Positions 61,299 to 64,000 of a stretch of DNA of 64,000 nt are shown in pieces. The notes below the pieces were generated by a model that saw only the letters and a list, made by a program, of their open reading frames with translations, was not told where the DNA came from and did no database searches. This DNA comes from Chloropicon primus (taxonomy: Eukaryota > Chlorophyta > Chloropicophyceae > Chloropicales > Chloropicaceae). Location: NCBI GenBank assembly GCA_023205875.1, contig CP060765.1:124001-188000 (forward strand), in the 5' to 3' direction. The translations under genes were made by a program, and so were the position numbers. Positions within the stretch are counted from its first letter, which is position 1. Every line of letters begins with the position of its first letter.

Positions 61299-62024
61299 AT
61301 GGGGGTGAGGTCGTGCGCGAGGACGCTGGTAGGCGGCTCTCCTCGTTCGAGGAGATTCGTGGACGCCAGGAGGCCCAAGAGGTGCGTCCAGAGGTTTGGG
61401 AAGAAGACGTCTGGAGGAGGGGATTTCGTTGGAGCGAGTGCGAGCCATTCGTTTGACGATGTGGACGTCAGCGGGAGCTTCGATTGGTTCGACGACGAGG
61501 ACGACGTCGGGATAACATCCGCGAGGGAGGAGAGCAGGAAGAGGAGGGAGGAGGAGAGGGGGGTTGGGAAGGGGAAGGCTTCTTCTTCGCCGGCGAGGGC
61601 GGGGAGGCCGGGGGTGGACCAGGAGCTCACGCTTTCCCTCCTCCTGCCCTTCGGGGAGGGGGCCCTCCCGCCCAAGGGAAAGACTCGCACGAAGAAGGAC
61701 GAGGAGTGCGACCCTTGGACTCAGAACTGCAGGACGGAGCTCCACGTTTGGGAGAGCAAGTGCACCGCGTGCTACGGCACGGGGAAGGTGGTCACGGGCT
61801 CCAGGGGCCCCAGATCCAGGCGGAGGGCGAGGAGGTACGGCGCCGGGAGCGGAAGCATGAGGATGACGGCGACTTGCGTCAAGTGCCTGGGAACCGGCTA
61901 CGTCCGCCACTCCAGCGCGAGAACCATTCCCAACCCTTTCCCCAACGGGAACCCAAACGCGGAGAACATCGCGGCCGCACGCAAGTCCATGACGTTCGAG
62001 TCTGGCGAGTTCGAGAGCGAGTGA
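61299..62024 (+). CDS. DnaJ-type zinc-finger domain protein, probably plastid
   Basis: 241 residues with a basic N-terminus (MGVRSCARTLVGGSPRSRRF) resembling a transit peptide. A mixed acidic/basic middle follows, and a C-terminal pair of zinc-binding repeats: CTACYGTGKV and CVKCLGTGYV, both CxxCxGxG. The DnaJ zinc domain has four such repeats; two are seen here, so it would be a half-domain, and no J domain is present. Small plastid proteins of this type (BSD2-like) assist assembly of photosynthetic complexes, which is a family-level suggestion only. An arginine/serine linker separates the two repeats. Start at the first ATG. Confidence 0.75.
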   Translation: MGVRSCARTLVGGSPRSRRFVDARRPKRCVQRFGKKTSGGGDFVGASASHSFDDVDVSGSFDWFDDEDDVGITSAREESRKRREEERGVGKGKASSSPARAGRPGVDQELTLSLLLPFGEGALPPKGKTRTKKDEECDPWTQNCRTELHVWESKCTACYGTGKVVTGSRGPRSRRRARRYGAGSGSMRMTATCVKCLGTGYVRHSSARTIPNPFPNGNPNAENIAAARKSMTFESGEFESE

Positions 62025-62466
62025 AGCGGGAGGGATCCGAGCCCGGGACCCTTTCCCTCGCGGCGTTCGCCGTCAAGACTCACGCGCCCGAGCAGGCTTG
62101 CTTCCGGTGTGGCGGAGGTCAGCACCTGGTGTTCCTCCGCTTCTGGCCAAAGGCAATGGGCACTGTTCACGCATCATTCTTTATTCTTTACCCCTAGGTT
62201 TCGCAATGTTGTACACTTTGTTTCATGTAAAACTTACCGCTCACAAAACCGTCGAGCAAGCGCGAAGCCCCCCCCCCCCATCTCTCCTCTCTCTCTCTCT
62301 CCCGCGGGAGTGAAAGTGAGCAAGCGAGGGCTCTTTGGAAAGAGGAAGAAACAATGAACAATGCATCCCTCCGTCCCTCCCAATCCCTCCCAATCTCCCA
62401 ATCCTCCCTCCCTCCTGGTCTCCTCCTCCTCCTCTTCTCCTCCAGCAGCAGCAGCAGCTTCGCTTG
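62025..62466. other. Spacer between the zinc-finger gene and the serine hydrolase
   Basis: No gene seen. TTTCATGTAAAAC (62220) resembles a TGTAA-type polyadenylation signal. A poly-C run and a CTCTCT tract lie at 62271-62300, followed by the reverse-oriented core at 62319 and CTCCTC/CAGCAG low complexity just before the next start. Confidence 0.6.
62319..62342 (-). repeat. Leader core element in reverse orientation
   Basis: On the minus strand it reads CTTTCCAAAGAGCC then CTCGCTTGC. It lies 125 bp before the serine hydrolase start but faces away from it, so it is one of three exceptions to the orientation rule. No donor is visible 83 bp upstream on the minus strand. Confidence 0.6.
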
Positions 62467-63876
62467 ATGAGGAGGACAGGAGGAGACGACGTGGACGCGA
62501 TGGACCGCGGCGCCAGCGAGGGGGAGAGAAGCGAAGGCAAGGGCGACGGTCCCTTGAACCGTGCCCTCAATCGTCTCAAGGACGACGCCGCCTTCGACGA
62601 CGTTCTCTCCAACCCCAAAGCGTTCCGGTTCCAATGCAGCCTCAAGACCTGCAACGAGGACGAGCACAATCCTCGTGGGATGATGCGTTACGTGTATCGG
62701 TCCGATGAGGAGTACTTCTATCCGGCGAGCACAATCAAGGTGTGCGTAGCCGTCGCGGCGCTTCACGTCCTCCGCCGCGTGGTTTTCTCTTCGCCAGGAG
62801 GTCTCCTCGGCCAGAGCTTCGGCATCACGACGCCACTCATCTTCCATTACCGAAGGAGGATGGAGGAAGGGAACTCGAGGGAGAAAGACATGGTCTGCAC
62901 GATAGGGACGGATTCGACGAACAAGTCACAATGTCGGATCACCCTGGGTCACTTGATTCGTAACGTCTTCCTCGTGTCGAGTAACGGCGCGTTTAACCTG
63001 CTGCTCGACTTTGTGGGAAGGAAGACTCTGCAAAAGTTTCTGTCAAGCAAGTTGGGCTTCCGCCACTTTAGGATCGAGCACTACCTACAGGACTCTGGCT
63101 TTGGTCCCCAGCCAGGTGTGGTGGACGGTCTGCTTGGGGTGGAGGCGACAATGGCGACTGGTCTCGTGGTTGGGCTGCGGTGCGGGGACGCCTTTTGCGA
63201 TGGGATCGACTGCAGAGGCAACGCTTCTTCGCAGTTGGAGGGGGTCGTGGCCCCTCTGTTCGAGGATTGCTTGGTAGGGACCAGGCATGTGAGCACGGCG
63301 GGGGATTGGGATCGCGCTGCGGGGGATCGGGACGACGGGGGGAGGATCGTTCACGACGGTCCCAAGGACTTTAGGGGGAAGAATCAAGCGAGCTTAACAG
63401 AACTGCAGGACTTTCTTTCGCTTGTGGTTCGGCCCGATTTGCACGGCGCAGGGTCAGCCTCGGGTGAGATGCTGTCCTTCCCGGACAGGCTTTGGCTGAT
63501 GGAAGCGATGGCGAAGGGGACGACGGATTCCTTCAACCCCGAGTACCTCGAAGGGGGCGACGGAGAATACTTTTACGAGTGGAACAAATTCTTCCTCCCC
63601 GGTGTGAAGAAGGCGAGGGACTCGAGGGCGTTCAGAATCTACAACAAACTCGGGCAGGCATACGGCTTCAGCCTCGACAACGCTTACGTGTTCGACGTGG
63701 AGACAGGGAAATCCTTCTTCCTCGCAGCGTGCATTTACACGAATGCGAACGGAGTGCTCAACGACGGCGAGGGAAACTACGAGTACGAGCAGATCGCCCA
63801 CCCTTTCCTGGCCAGCCTAGCCGAAGCTTGCTGCCTGGAGCTCGGATTTGTAAACCACGATTCGTCTACGCACTAG
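62467..63876 (+). CDS. Beta-lactamase-like serine hydrolase
   Basis: Penicillin-binding/class A beta-lactamase fold, 469 residues. The active-site SxxK is in YPASTIKVCVAVAAL (Ser about 88, Lys about 91). SSNGAFNLLLDFVG matches the SDN/SxN loop, and NKLGQAYGF could be the KTG equivalent (K-L-G). The ATG at 62467 (MRRTGGDDVDAMDRG) is the first in frame after a TTG; the next in-frame ATG is 33 bases later. Not obviously exported, as there is no clear signal peptide, although the start is uncertain. Such proteins in eukaryotes are often peptidases or esterases of bacterial ancestry. Codon use matches neighbours, so any transfer is old. Confidence 0.78.
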   Translation: MRRTGGDDVDAMDRGASEGERSEGKGDGPLNRALNRLKDDAAFDDVLSNPKAFRFQCSLKTCNEDEHNPRGMMRYVYRSDEEYFYPASTIKVCVAVAALHVLRRVVFSSPGGLLGQSFGITTPLIFHYRRRMEEGNSREKDMVCTIGTDSTNKSQCRITLGHLIRNVFLVSSNGAFNLLLDFVGRKTLQKFLSSKLGFRHFRIEHYLQDSGFGPQPGVVDGLLGVEATMATGLVVGLRCGDAFCDGIDCRGNASSQLEGVVAPLFEDCLVGTRHVSTAGDWDRAAGDRDDGGRIVHDGPKDFRGKNQASLTELQDFLSLVVRPDLHGAGSASGEMLSFPDRLWLMEAMAKGTTDSFNPEYLEGGDGEYFYEWNKFFLPGVKKARDSRAFRIYNKLGQAYGFSLDNAYVFDVETGKSFFLAACIYTNANGVLNDGEGNYEYEQIAHPFLASLAEACCLELGFVNHDSSTH

Positions 63877-63972
63877 ATCTCTCGTGGCATTGCATCACGT
63901 CCCATTCCATCACGCCCTCCATCGTCCATCCTCCTATCCATCCATCACCGCCTTTCTCCTCCTCCATCGTAA

Positions 63973-63995
63973 ATCAAGTGAGGGCTGATTGGAAA
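63973..63995 (-). repeat. Leader core element at the right edge, reverse orientation
   Basis: On the minus strand it reads CTTTCCAATCAGCC then CTCACTTGAT. It lies just past the serine hydrolase stop and faces back into it. What lies to the right is outside the window. Confidence 0.5.
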
Positions 63996-64000
63996 GAGCA

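Overview
The window looks like nuclear DNA of a green alga. It is GC-rich and gene-dense, with few introns and about 27 protein genes on both strands. Tic110, a lycopene epsilon-cyclase-like enzyme, plastid-type RbfA, EF-P and coproporphyrinogen III oxidase point to a green-lineage plastid. BBS2, TBCE and beta-tubulin show microtubule and probably ciliary machinery. Compact genes with short spacers fit a small prasinophyte-grade green alga (Chloropicophyceae are one possibility). The species cannot be fixed from the sequence alone.

Layout. 1-13 kb: RlmN-type rRNA methylase (cut by the window edge), transaldolase, a reticulon, Tic110, RbfA, an unrecognised protein, and a DUF1995 protein carrying an internal WW domain. 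14-21 kb: BBS2, beta-tubulin, lycopene cyclase. 22-36 kb: coproporphyrinogen oxidase, SRP68, an ABC-F ATPase, an MPS1/TTK-type kinase, a SulP sulfate transporter, and a membrane-anchored coiled-coil protein. 37-47 kb: two long coiled-coil proteins, TBCE, and a voltage-sensor/PTEN-like phosphatase. 48-56 kb: an LPCAT-type acyltransferase with an EF hand, plastid EF-P, a DMT-family transporter, a bestrophin-like channel, and a small coiled-coil protein. 57-64 kb: a large single-span membrane protein, a fragment copy of the BBS2 gene, a DnaJ-type zinc-finger protein, and a beta-lactamase-like serine hydrolase. Each gene appears to have its own promoter; there are no operons, and I found no transposons, viral elements, tRNA genes or CRISPR arrays.

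The most unusual signal lies between the genes. A family of intron-like leader units of about 160-250 bp sits just upstream of at least fifteen start codons. Each has a conserved core of about 25 bp (CTTTCGA-A/T-N-GA, then roughly CCCTCGCTYGAA), often followed by a weaker tail that ends in a branch-point-like GACTGAAAC. In nine units a GT splice donor lies 80-84 bp before the core. Of the 25 clear cores, 22 point in the direction of the adjacent gene. Seven genes have two clear cores 177-191 bp apart, and BBS2 and the phosphatase gene have more degenerate pairs. In the MPS1 and coproporphyrinogen oxidase leaders the two units abut as CAG|GTAAGT, which would be a zero-length exon. This looks like an introner-like family confined to gene leaders, or a promoter/intron module.
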